From Flavobacterium gilvum (GTDB lineage Bacteria > Bacteroidota > Bacteroidia > Flavobacteriales > Flavobacteriaceae): a stretch of 64,000 nt of DNA. The notes under the pieces are model-generated. The model saw only the letters and a list, made by a program, of their open reading frames with translations, was not told the origin of the DNA and made no database searches. Each line of letters opens with the position of its first letter. Position 1 is the stretch's first letter. The DNA lies in NCBI RefSeq assembly GCF_001761465.1, contig NZ_CP017479.1, positions 2,666,001 to 2,730,000 of the forward strand, written 5' to 3'. This document shows positions 17,441 through 25,636 of this stretch, piece after piece. Both the position numbers and the translations under genes were made by a program.

Positions 17441-17888
17441 TTAATTTTTAAAGCTAAAAAACAGAATGTGTCAATATGATTTTAAGTTTTCTTTTAGTTT
17501 TATTTCTTAATTAATGTGAAATTTGCAGAATTATCGGATATTTTGGTAGCTGAACGGCTTTTTTGTTAATGATAATATAAAATATTGATCACAGTTGGCT
17601 TTTTTTAGATAGAACTGTGATTTGTTCTTTAAGATGGTTTTTTATCTTTTGTGAATTTTTGGAACGAATCGGTGGTTTTTGCAATCGGTGTTAATTTTGT
17701 TAAATTTATTAAAAATATGTTAATATTTAAAAAAAATATTGAAGATTTATTGATTGCTGATTTTGTCTGGATTACTAATCGGTAATTCAGTTTGGAATAG
17801 TGTATTTTCTTGACTGTTGTTTATTTAGTTTTGACTTTTAGCTGTTTGTGTTTTTTTTTAAGTGTTGCTTTTGTGAAAAATGAAACAA
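17441..17888. other. AT-rich intergenic region between the amtB copies
   Basis: About 450 bp with no credible frame, hairpin or known repeat visible. It contains long T- and A-tracts only. Confidence 0.4.
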
Positions 17889-17914
17889 AAAAAACACCCG
17901 TAAAAGGGTGTTTT
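17889..17914 (-). terminator. Terminator of amtB copy 2
   Basis: AAAACACCC-GTAAAA-GGGTGTTTT is a perfect hairpin 24 nt beyond the stop of the leftward gene at 17938. Read on the minus strand it is followed by a run of T. Confidence 0.85.
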
Positions 17915-17937
17915 GGTTTATTGTTGAAATGCGAATT

Positions 17938-19254
17938 TTATAAATACTCTCCGTGCTGAGTAATGTCAAGACCGAGTTGTTCTTTTTCTTCAGAAACTCT
18001 TAAAGGTGTTATTTTGTTAACTATATAAAAAAGGAAATAGGACATTGTGAACGCAAATATTGAAACACCTATTAATCCAATCGATTGATGGATGAATAAT
18101 TTGGTTTCGCCATAGGCAAGTCCCTGGTTGACAACTGCAGGATTAATATCTTTGGAGGCAAAAACTCCGGTCAGCATCATTCCTACCATTCCGCCAACAC
18201 CGTGACAGGCAAAAACATCTAATGCGTCATCGATTTTTCCTTTTGGAAATTTACTAACCATTACATTACTGATAAGGCTTCCTATAATTCCTATTGTGAT
18301 TGCGTGTGGCATACTGACAAATCCTGCGGCAGGGGTAATGGTTACTAATCCCACTACAGCTCCTATACAAGCTCCCATTGCCGAAAGTTTGTGTCCCATA
18401 ATTTTGTCTATAAATACCCAGGCCATAGAGGCAGATGCGGCTGCTACAGTTGTGGTTCCTAATGCTTGTGCGGCAAGTCCGTTGGCTCCCATAGCGGATC
18501 CTGCATTGAATCCAAACCATCCAAACCATAATAATCCGGTTCCTAATAATACATAAGTGATGCGGGCAGGATTTTCTCTCGGAACTTTTCGTTTTCCAAG
18601 AAACATTGCACCAGCAAGGGCTGCCCATCCTGCGCTCATGTGTACGACTGTTCCTCCGGCAAAATCCAGTACTCCTAAATTATATAGCAAACCGTCTGGA
18701 TGCCAGGTCATATGAGCTAATGGAGTGTAAACGAATAAAATAAACAATACCATAAATAATAGGTAAGCCCAAAAACGGATACGTTCTGCGAAGGCTCCTG
18801 TTACTATGGCGGGAGTTATGATGGCAAATTTTGCCTGAAATAATGCAAAAAGTAAAAAAGGGATTGTTGGGGCCAATTTCCATGAAGTGCCAGTACCTAC
18901 TCCCTGAAAAAAGATATTAGGTATTGGATTTCCTATTACGCCTCCAATTGATGGTCCAAAGGATAGTCCAAAGGCGATAAGTACCCATAAAACAGTTACT
19001 ATAATCATGGCCATGAAGCTTTGAAGCATGGTGCTAATAACGTTTTTTTTGCCGACCATACCACCATAAAAGAAACCTAATCCAGGAGTCATTAATAGGA
19101 CTAGTGCCGAAGCGACTATCATCCATGCAATGTCTCCGGTATCGAATTTTGAAATTTCAGCGAGGTTTGTTGGATTTTTTGTTAAAAAGTAATGTGAGGT
19201 ATAAGATAGTACCAAAACCGTGATGAGAATCAAACTTAAAACTATTTTCCGCAT
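17938..19254 (-). CDS. amtB: Ammonium transporter (Amt family), copy 2
   Basis: 438 residues from the ATG at 19254. A longer frame from 19299 is possible, but the internal start MRKIVLSLILITVLVLS aligns with the start of copy 1. Amt signature DFAGGTVVHMSAGWAAL, pore histidines and DVFACHGVGGM are conserved. It differs from copy 1 mainly in the N-terminal loop, in TSWKLAP, and in the region before the last helices. Two full-length Amt paralogues on one strand, each with its own terminator and promoter region, indicate duplication followed by separate transcription. Confidence 0.95.
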   Translation of the reverse strand: MRKIVLSLILITVLVLSYTSHYFLTKNPTNLAEISKFDTGDIAWMIVASALVLLMTPGLGFFYGGMVGKKNVISTMLQSFMAMIIVTVLWVLIAFGLSFGPSIGGVIGNPIPNIFFQGVGTGTSWKLAPTIPFLLFALFQAKFAIITPAIVTGAFAERIRFWAYLLFMVLFILFVYTPLAHMTWHPDGLLYNLGVLDFAGGTVVHMSAGWAALAGAMFLGKRKVPRENPARITYVLLGTGLLWFGWFGFNAGSAMGANGLAAQALGTTTVAAASASMAWVFIDKIMGHKLSAMGACIGAVVGLVTITPAAGFVSMPHAITIGIIGSLISNVMVSKFPKGKIDDALDVFACHGVGGMVGMMLTGVFASKDINPAVVNQGLAYGETKLFIHQSIGLIGVSIFAFTMSYFLFYIVNKITPLRVSEEKEQLGLDITQHGEYL

Positions 19255-19306
19255 TTTTGACTGTATTTTTATTTTTTTTGTGCAAAAATATAAAATCATT
19301 TCGATT

Positions 19307-19383
19307 ACCCTTCTTATTGGAGTGTTTGATGATGATTTTTATTGATTTTTTATTTTGTACCCACTATAATTTTAGGGGGTAAT
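19307..19383 (-). promoter_or_regulatory. Upstream dyads of amtB copy 2, shared with copy 1
   Basis: Distal block 19359-19383 reads ACCC-N5-AATTTTA-G-GGGGTAAT, the counterpart of 17417-17440, and starts 105 nt before the ATG. A weaker proximal ACCC...GGAG block lies at 19307-19322. A TATTTTTG resembling a -7 box lies between the proximal block and the gene. Confidence 0.5.
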
Positions 19384-19755
19384 GTAAAAGGTATTAAAAA
19401 ATAATAATAATTTAATTTAAGGCAGTTTTTTAGGCTGTAAATAGAACATGTTTTTTATGAATTGCAACTATTTGTCTTGATTTTATTGATATTATTAAAA
19501 TAGAGTTATAAATTTAATAAGTTTATTTCCTTTTGTTATAAAAAAATATGCTTGTCCGTAATCGTATCTAATAAGTTTTTTTGCCAAAAATTACACGAAT
19601 TAGCGCAAATTTAAAAAATGTAAGCATCAAAAAAATCTGTGACAATCCGTTTAATCCGTTCAATCTATGGCTTATCTTCGGCTTTTAGGCAACATAGCGG
19701 ACAAGCATATAAAAAAAAATATTTTGATTCTTGTTTCCGCCGATATGATTTTAAA
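19384..19755. other. Intergenic region with decayed repeat text
   Basis: About 370 bp. Bases near 19590-19670 (ATTACACGAATTAGCGCAAA, GACAATCCGTTTAATCCG) belong to a degenerate tract type that recurs in this window near 4610 and 56540. No gene or structured RNA was recognised. Confidence 0.4.
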
Positions 19756-20826
19756 TTACAAATTAAATCGCATGTCTCCGTCCAATCCGCTATTCATTTG
19801 TGTAAAAATATTCAGTTGTTGCACCATTTTTTCCAAGTCGGTTTCAGAATGATGAGCACTGATGACAATTCTGCTCAATTTTCCGGATGCCGTAGGATAC
19901 GGAAAAGAAGTTGGTATAATATTGTTATCCAAGAGCAGTTGGAGCAGTTCGTCATTGTCAAAATAAATTGCAGGATAGCTATTGGTAAACGTAAAACAAG
20001 TATTGGGAATTAAATTAGTGGAAACATAATTTAAATTGTTTTTAAGTTGTTGTCTTTGAGTTTGGTAAATAGTTTGTGCATTTACAAAGGTTTCCAGAAA
20101 AGCAGGATTCATTCCTGAGGCTCCAATAAAATTTTGCTGTTTCTTTATTTGGTTTACAAATTGGGAATTTCCAGAAATTATTCCGCCCGAAAGACCCATG
20201 GCTTTTCCAAGAGATGCAATACTTATTTTACAATAAACATTTGGAAGTTCATATTGATTCAAAACACCTTGTCCTTGATTTCCGAGAATTCCTATACTGT
20301 GTGATTCGTCAAGTAGTAAAGTGATTTCTTTGTCACTTGGAATACTTTTTAAAATATCCAAATTAATAGGGGTAACTTCCAGAGACGGAATGGCATCGGC
20401 AACTATTCCTATTTTTGAAACGGTAGGGTCAAAAATAAAGGGGTTTAGCTTTCCATTTTGAATCAGCGGCAGCGAAAAAGGATGCAATAAGGCTGGATGT
20501 GTATTTGGGAAATGAAAAACCAGGTCGGTGGTATGATGTAATTGTTCCAATGCCAGTTTTCCTGCCAGCATTCCGGATGAAACCGTAACGGCAGCTTCGG
20601 TTTGCATTTGTTGGGCAAGTAAATTTTCGGCAATATCGTAAATATCCAATTGTATATTTGCCGAACGGGAACTACCGTAGCTCGTTCCCCATTTTTGGAA
20701 AGCGGCCAACAGCATATTTTGAAACTCGGGAAGTGTTGTGACTCCAAGATAATTGGTTCCGCCAAAGTACAGGAATTCTTCCCCGTCTTTGTAAAACACT
20801 CTGTTAGGAATCTCGTTTACCTGCAT
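19756..20826 (-). CDS. BioF/KBL-like PLP-dependent enzyme (alpha-oxoamine synthase fold)
   Basis: 356 residues of fold-type I PLP enzymes. YFGGTNYLG at the start and the glycine-rich SYGSSRSANIQLDIYDIAE resemble 8-amino-7-oxononanoate synthase and 2-amino-3-ketobutyrate ligase. LLLDESHSIGILG supplies the Asp/His of the cofactor site, and SIASLGKAMGLSGG holds the PLP lysine (about 206). It is shorter than typical BioF (about 385), and no biotin genes are nearby, so I do not call it bioF. It starts 4 nt after the dipeptide epimerase stop codon, so the two are one operon and may share a cell-wall amino acid pathway (inference). Confidence 0.8.
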   Translation of the reverse strand: MQVNEIPNRVFYKDGEEFLYFGGTNYLGVTTLPEFQNMLLAAFQKWGTSYGSSRSANIQLDIYDIAENLLAQQMQTEAAVTVSSGMLAGKLALEQLHHTTDLVFHFPNTHPALLHPFSLPLIQNGKLNPFIFDPTVSKIGIVADAIPSLEVTPINLDILKSIPSDKEITLLLDESHSIGILGNQGQGVLNQYELPNVYCKISIASLGKAMGLSGGIISGNSQFVNQIKKQQNFIGASGMNPAFLETFVNAQTIYQTQRQQLKNNLNYVSTNLIPNTCFTFTNSYPAIYFDNDELLQLLLDNNIIPTSFPYPTASGKLSRIVISAHHSETDLEKMVQQLNIFTQMNSGLDGDMRFNL

Positions 20827-20830
20827 TGGT

Positions 20831-21847
20831 TTAGTGTTTTAGTAATGCTGCGCCTATTCCGTTTCCTTCTGCATAGTGAACGATACCGTCTGTAATGGTA
20901 ACACCAATCGCGATATCATTGGATAATAATAAAGCACCATCCATATCTACATAATCTAACTCCGGTAATAAATGGGCTATGGCAGATATTCCGATAGAAG
21001 ATTCTGTCATACAACCCACCATAGTTTTCATGCCATATTGTTTGGCCTCGGCAATCATTCTTCGGGCAGGGGTGAGGCCACCACATTTTACGAGCTTTAT
21101 GTTTACTCCATGAAAATGATTGTGGCATTTGGCAACATCTTCTTCAATAATACAGCTTTCATCGGCAATGATTGGTAAAACAGAATGTTTGAAAACCTCT
21201 TTGTGTGCCGCCCATTGGTCTGCTTTCATTGGTTGTTCAAGGAATTCAACTCCTAGTTTTTTCAATGCAATTGCATTATTAATTGTCTCGGTTACCGTCC
21301 AACCACAATTGGCATCGATTCGGAAACGCGCATTGGTGTGTTTGCGTAATTCGGTAACAATGGCGATATCGTCTTTGGTGCCCAATTTGATTTTATAAAT
21401 TGGCCAAGGCATTTCTTTCAGCTTCATCACCATTTTATCGATTTTATCAATACCAATAGTATAATCGGTTTTTGGGTTGTGCAAAGGCGAATTGCCCCAA
21501 AGTTCGTATAGTTTTTTGCCTTTTTTCTTGGCATACAAATCATTGTAAGCCATATCCAACGCACATAAAGCAAACATATCGTGTTTTAATAAAGCCGAAG
21601 CACTATCCCAAAATTCCTCGGGAGTTTCGTCATTATGCGCTTCTATGAACGGAATGATAGATTCCAGATTGGCTCTCATACTATCCACTGTGATGTTATA
21701 ATATGGATTTGAAGTTGCCTCACCAAAACCCGAAAATCCATCACTTTGCAATTCTACAATCAAAGTAGGCTGTATGTCGTGTGACTCTCTCGAAATTGTG
21801 AAAGTGTGCCTTAACTGGAGTTTAAAAGTGCGAATGATTATTTTCAT
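20831..21847 (-). CDS. Dipeptide epimerase (enolase superfamily, L-Ala-D/L-Glu type)
   Basis: 338 residues from the ATG at 21847; an upstream TTG at 21853 adds only two residues. It belongs to the muconate-lactonizing group of the enolase superfamily. YKIKLGT gives the KxK acid/base motif near 152. DANCGW (near 176), EQP (near 203) and DES (near 228) are the Mg2+ ligands. A second Lys follows in KLVKCGG. The members of this group with this pattern usually epimerise L-Ala-D-Glu from recycled murein peptides; the exact substrate is an inference. It is in an operon with the BioF-like gene immediately downstream. Confidence 0.88.
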   Translation of the reverse strand: MKIIIRTFKLQLRHTFTISRESHDIQPTLIVELQSDGFSGFGEATSNPYYNITVDSMRANLESIIPFIEAHNDETPEEFWDSASALLKHDMFALCALDMAYNDLYAKKKGKKLYELWGNSPLHNPKTDYTIGIDKIDKMVMKLKEMPWPIYKIKLGTKDDIAIVTELRKHTNARFRIDANCGWTVTETINNAIALKKLGVEFLEQPMKADQWAAHKEVFKHSVLPIIADESCIIEEDVAKCHNHFHGVNIKLVKCGGLTPARRMIAEAKQYGMKTMVGCMTESSIGISAIAHLLPELDYVDMDGALLLSNDIAIGVTITDGIVHYAEGNGIGAALLKH

Positions 21848-21905
21848 AGACAATAGATTTTATTTGATAACTAATTTATTGCTTTAATCTCTAAGAAAAT
21901 TACAG

Positions 21906-22619
21906 TTAGGTGAAATTTTTTAATTTTAAATAAACTTCACCAATTAATATTGCAATGCCAAAACTGATTAAAGTTCCAATTAATATATACTCGGTTAATT
22001 TAATTTCTTTATTTTCTTTTAAATCGCCAAATCTAAAAATTGATTTGGCAGCCAATAAAAATCCAATTCCTTCCCAAAATGAAGTGGTCACAAAGACAAA
22101 AATAAATAAGCGTTCCAACATTCCGATGTATTTACCGGCGTCTTTTATTCCGTTATTTGGAAAAGGAAAATTGAACATTTCCATTATCTTTTTTATTACA
22201 ATTGCCGAAACAAATGTGATACATACTAATGCTATAAATAATAAATAATTTTTAGAATTAAATATAATGTCAAAATCTATTTTATATTCATAGAAGTGAT
22301 TGATAAATAGACCGATTGTGATTGCGTGTAATGCCTGGTCGAGTGCCAAATTACCAACGGTACTAATTTTATTTTTGATTACTATTTTGGTTATTATATC
22401 TATTACTAAATGTGAGATTGCCAAAACAATTGCAGGTAAAATGTATTGCTTTTCAAATTTAGTAATAGATAGAATCAGTACTAAATGTATTAAAATATGG
22501 AGGTATAAAAAGGTTGATTTAAGTTTCTTATTTGCAATACTCTCCACCATTTTATTGGTTTGAAAAACAAAGTCTCCAATTAAATGGGCTAATGTAATTT
22601 TTAATATTAATTCAAACAT
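21906..22619 (-). CDS. DUF3307 integral membrane protein
   Basis: 237 residues with six or more hydrophobic helices. The start LILKITLAHLIGDFVFQTNKM is typical of the DUF3307 family, where a conserved H-x3-D-F-x-x-Q motif lies in the first helix. No reaction is known. The gene overlaps the end of the SatD-like gene by 13 nt, so translation is probably coupled. This SatD-DUF3307 pairing is familiar in Bacteroidetes and suggests that SatD controls or works with the membrane protein. Confidence 0.8.
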   Translation of the reverse strand: MFELILKITLAHLIGDFVFQTNKMVESIANKKLKSTFLYLHILIHLVLILSITKFEKQYILPAIVLAISHLVIDIITKIVIKNKISTVGNLALDQALHAITIGLFINHFYEYKIDFDIIFNSKNYLLFIALVCITFVSAIVIKKIMEMFNFPFPNNGIKDAGKYIGMLERLFIFVFVTTSFWEGIGFLLAAKSIFRFGDLKENKEIKLTEYILIGTLISFGIAILIGEVYLKLKNFT

Positions 22620-23212
22620 TGCTTTATCTTTTTTGAATATAAATCTAAGATTTCTGTTATTTCGTCATATCCTCCTCGTTTCAATGCTTTATTTATTGTT
22701 GTTTTATCTTTTGATAATTTTTCAGCTATTTCCTTTTGGAGCAGTTCTTTATTTTTTAAAGTATAGAATATTGTTTCGGAGGTAACAGGTTTCCAGTTGT
22801 TGCCAATAAAACTCAATAATCGTAATATTGGATTTAAGTAGTCATCAAATTCTTGAAAAGGGCTCTTTAGAATTAATGTATTATTTTTAATCTTTTCGAA
22901 ACTTTCGCCTGAATTTATATAGGCAGAACCATTTGATTCAGTGATTTTTTCTCCTTCAAAACTTTTTTCTCCTATGCCTATCGACATTCTAACGTCTAAT
23001 TTGCTGTTTGATTTTATCAAAGCTTTTATGCCGATTGCAATTTCTAAGGCATTTTCGGGAGTAACTTCTATCTGAAAACTATCACCTCTATATATTTCCC
23101 ATTTTTTTGTGGTTAATGTAATTTCCGAAAAATATTCTTTCAGCTTTGGAAGCCAAATTTCAGAATTCACATTTCGGGAATTTATTATATCTCCTGTAAT
23201 TACTGCTACCAT
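22607..23212 (-). CDS. SatD-family protein with C-terminal HTH
   Basis: 201 residues. The opening MVAVITGDIINSRNV is the hallmark of the SatD family, named for a gene of a streptococcal acid-tolerance operon. A middle region (DVRMSIGIGEKSFEG) is followed by a C-terminal helix-turn-helix near 157-185 (KEIAEKLSKDKTTINKALKR). It probably binds nucleic acid and may regulate its own operon. A perfect 16-bp inverted repeat overlaps its promoter region at 23230-23293. It is first in the operon with DUF3307. Confidence 0.8.
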   Translation of the reverse strand: MVAVITGDIINSRNVNSEIWLPKLKEYFSEITLTTKKWEIYRGDSFQIEVTPENALEIAIGIKALIKSNSKLDVRMSIGIGEKSFEGEKITESNGSAYINSGESFEKIKNNTLILKSPFQEFDDYLNPILRLLSFIGNNWKPVTSETIFYTLKNKELLQKEIAEKLSKDKTTINKALKRGGYDEITEILDLYSKKIKQCLN

Positions 23213-23229
23213 GTTTTTTTGAATTTACA

Positions 23230-23293
23230 CAAATATACAAAAATTGGTCAAAAAAAGCCATTTTTTGCAAATTGCTATTTTTTGACCAATTTT
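23230..23293 (-). promoter_or_regulatory. satD promoter with adjoining 16-bp inverted repeat (operator candidate)
   Basis: On the minus strand TATATTTG (23230-23237) fits the -7 consensus, 18 nt from the satD start. Directly upstream lie AAAATTGGTCAAAAAA (23240-23255) and its exact reverse complement (23278-23293), 22 nt apart. Two arms abutting a promoter suggest binding by a dimeric repressor or activator; SatD itself, with its HTH, is the obvious candidate. A related AGACCAATTA half-site occurs near 23568. Confidence 0.55.
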
Positions 23294-23308
23294 GTAATTG
23301 ACTACTAT

Positions 23309-23520
23309 GGTAACTCGTTGGGTGTAATTATTTTTTAACACATAGATACATAGAATTTATTGTTTTTAAAAAAGGATTTGATAGTCGTTTTACTTCTCAC
23401 ATAGCTAATCTATGTGAAAAATAGTTCTATTTCTATTCAATCTTTAATGATTTGCTATTAAATCTATGTATCTATGTGTTTCATTTTTTATTTAAACTGA
23501 ATTTCACCCAACGGGTTATG
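23309..23520. mobile_element. MITE-like non-coding element with nested inverted repeats
   Basis: TAACTCGTTGGGTG (23311-23324) is matched in reverse complement at 23505-23518 with one mismatch. Inside them, CACATAGATACATAGA pairs with TCTATGTATCTATGTG, and a central hairpin (TTCTCACATAG / CTATGTGAAAA) lies near 23395-23418. There is no coding potential. Length near 200 bp with terminal inverted repeats fits a miniature transposable element. No target duplication is certain. The surrounding 23213-23612 has no gene. Confidence 0.6.
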
Positions 23521-23612
23521 GTATATTTGAAATATAATTATAAAGCAAAAATATAATTGGCTTTTTTAGACCAATTAAGGAATGTTGGCTTAAAACCAAC
23601 AATTGATTAAAA

Positions 23613-23990
23613 TCATTTCAAAATATGTTTACTCAAAATTTGATACACTTCATTGATATTGTTGCCACTTTTGCCAAATTGTTTCGAAATAGGAGCGGCT
23701 TCGCCAGTCAGCCAAATTTTTAATTCGGCATCCATATCTAGAATTCCGGCACTTTCCTTGGAGAATTTTTTGATCGATGAATATGGAATCGAAAGATAAT
23801 CCACCTTGCTTCCCACTAATTGTTTTTCGACCAAAATCATTCTTTTATTCGTAAAAACAAACATATCCTTAATTACTTTGAATCCTTTTTCGATTTTTTC
23901 ACCTTCAATCAATAAAGGTTCATATTCCTTTGAAAGATTTTCAAGATTCACTTCTGATGCGTTGCCCAAAATGGCATTAAATAGTCCCAT
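23613..23990 (-). CDS. Bacterial PH-domain protein (DUF1696/YvbH-like)
   Basis: 125 residues, no signal peptide or membrane helix. The pattern of a long amphipathic start (MGLFNAILGNASEV), then FVFTNKRMILVEKQ and SIPYSSIKKFSKESAG, matches the small bacterial pleckstrin-homology-like family PF08000. The family has no known ligand in bacteria. The gene is isolated, and the next gene upstream on the same strand is an unrelated CPBP protease about 100 nt away. Confidence 0.8.
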   Translation of the reverse strand: MGLFNAILGNASEVNLENLSKEYEPLLIEGEKIEKGFKVIKDMFVFTNKRMILVEKQLVGSKVDYLSIPYSSIKKFSKESAGILDMDAELKIWLTGEAAPISKQFGKSGNNINEVYQILSKHILK

Positions 23991-24091
23991 GGTATTTTTT
24001 TAATATATTATTTGGAGTCAAATTTAAAGAAATTACTTGTTTTGGCATTACAATTTGGGTCAAAATCGAAGATTGGACCGTATTTACTCGG

Positions 24092-24886
24092 TTATATTTT
24101 TTCCTTTTTATAAAATAAAAGAATGAAGGAAATACCAATGGTCATGGCAATAACAAAACCGATTAAAGCAACATTTTCGGCATGAGCTTCGTGACCTTTT
24201 TCAACCACTTCTTTCCAAATACCGCTGTTACTCTTAAAACCCAACAGACATTGTGTAAAATTCCACGCAAAATGTATTCCCAGTGGTAACGCAATGCCTT
24301 TTGTTTTAAGTGCTGACAAACCAAATAAAATTCCGCCAAGCCCGGATCCAATTATTGACATTTTCCAAGACATTCCAGAAATGACATGTTCCAATATGAA
24401 AATTATGGTTATAAAAACTAAAGCAAAAACAGGATTTATTGAATTGGCTAGATTTCGCATTGCGTAAGAGCGAAAGACCAATTCTTCCCGTAACGCAATG
24501 ACAAAGTAAAGTCCCAAAGACGAAATAATGCTTAAAACCGATATGTTTCCTGATAAATTAAATTTTATTTCAGCAAAGTTACTCGCAATTAGCGCCTGAA
24601 TTAGTACCAAAATAAATCCAAGTCCGAAACCGCTTAGAAATCTTGGAAAGTGGGTGCTTTTAATTTTTAGACCAATATCACTTAAAGTCAGTTTGTCCCT
24701 TTTTGCAAAAAGTAGGATTAAAACGAAGGTGAGAATTGATGTAATCGAAATAGACAAATAATCGTCCAAATGTAATTTTTTGCAAAAACCAGAAACAGCG
24801 GCGAAGATCGCAATACTTAGGACATAGAAGAGTAGAACTCGACACAATGCATAAAATGATTTTGAGGCACTGTTAAATGATTTCAT
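24092..24886 (-). CDS. CPBP-family intramembrane glutamic protease-like protein
   Basis: 264 residues with about eight membrane helices. The Abi/CPBP signature is present: REELVFRSYAMR near 140 (paired Glu and Arg), a His in LEHVI near 168, and HFAWNFTQ near 205 with the final His and Asn. The family includes the CAAX prenyl protease Rce1 and many bacterial members of unknown substrate. It is preceded 30 nt upstream on the same strand by a secreted protein gene (24916-25497), so the two may be co-transcribed. Confidence 0.88.
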   Translation of the reverse strand: MKSFNSASKSFYALCRVLLFYVLSIAIFAAVSGFCKKLHLDDYLSISITSILTFVLILLFAKRDKLTLSDIGLKIKSTHFPRFLSGFGLGFILVLIQALIASNFAEIKFNLSGNISVLSIISSLGLYFVIALREELVFRSYAMRNLANSINPVFALVFITIIFILEHVISGMSWKMSIIGSGLGGILFGLSALKTKGIALPLGIHFAWNFTQCLLGFKSNSGIWKEVVEKGHEAHAENVALIGFVIAMTIGISFILLFYKKEKI

Positions 24887-24915
24887 AAGCGTTGCGATTA
24901 GGAAGCAAATTTTTT

Positions 24916-25497
24916 TTAATCTTTCAGGTTAATTGTTGGCAACTTATAGTTCCATGTCAAATTTATCCAATCTATTCGATTAGTTTTTAATCCATTTAAG
25001 AAATTTGTTATATCGTTGCCATAACCTCTTTTGGTCAAGGCAAATAGTAGAATCGTTGGATTCCCTTTTGCGTCTGAAATCTTTTTATATCTGTAAGCAT
25101 TCCATTCCACAATATCACCAGAACTCATTAAGAAATCGATCATATATTCGCCTGTTTTCGAATTAGTCGTAATTTGGTAGTTGCAAACTTTATCTGTTTT
25201 TTTTCTTTCCTGCAGTTCTGATTCTTTTAATCCAACAACTTTTTCAATTGGCAAATCCTTAGTTATTGCTTCCATCATTACCATTGTTTTAAAACTTTCA
25301 GGTTTTTCTCCTGCCGATAAATATTCGTGTTTATAATAAATAGCGTTTGGATGTGAACTCCACGCCAGTTTATAAACGGTATTGGATAACGAAATCTCAG
25401 GAATCGAAAAATAATTTTTCAAATTTTGAGCACTCACGTTTAAACTCAAAACAAAAAAAATCGCTGATAAAAGTATAATTTGTTGAGTTTTTTTCAT
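24916..25497 (-). CDS. Secreted hypothetical protein
   Basis: 193 residues with a clear signal peptide (MKKTQQIILLSAIFFVLSLNVSAQ). The mature part is polar and mixed alpha/beta, with no recognised domain. It contains one Cys (KVCNYQ) and no lipobox. It lies upstream of the CPBP protease gene. A role in the envelope is likely from the signal; function unknown. Confidence 0.7.
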   Translation of the reverse strand: MKKTQQIILLSAIFFVLSLNVSAQNLKNYFSIPEISLSNTVYKLAWSSHPNAIYYKHEYLSAGEKPESFKTMVMMEAITKDLPIEKVVGLKESELQERKKTDKVCNYQITTNSKTGEYMIDFLMSSGDIVEWNAYRYKKISDAKGNPTILLFALTKRGYGNDITNFLNGLKTNRIDWINLTWNYKLPTINLKD

Positions 25498-25636
25498 GTT
25501 TGTAATTTTTTGAAGTGTATGGTTTGTTGTTGATGATAATGTGTGAAATTGAGATTAACAGAATCATTCCAAATGCAAAACCATCTTTCGATTAAGCCTA
25601 TTTCATAAAATGAGTTGTAGAAGATGTTGTCAGGCG

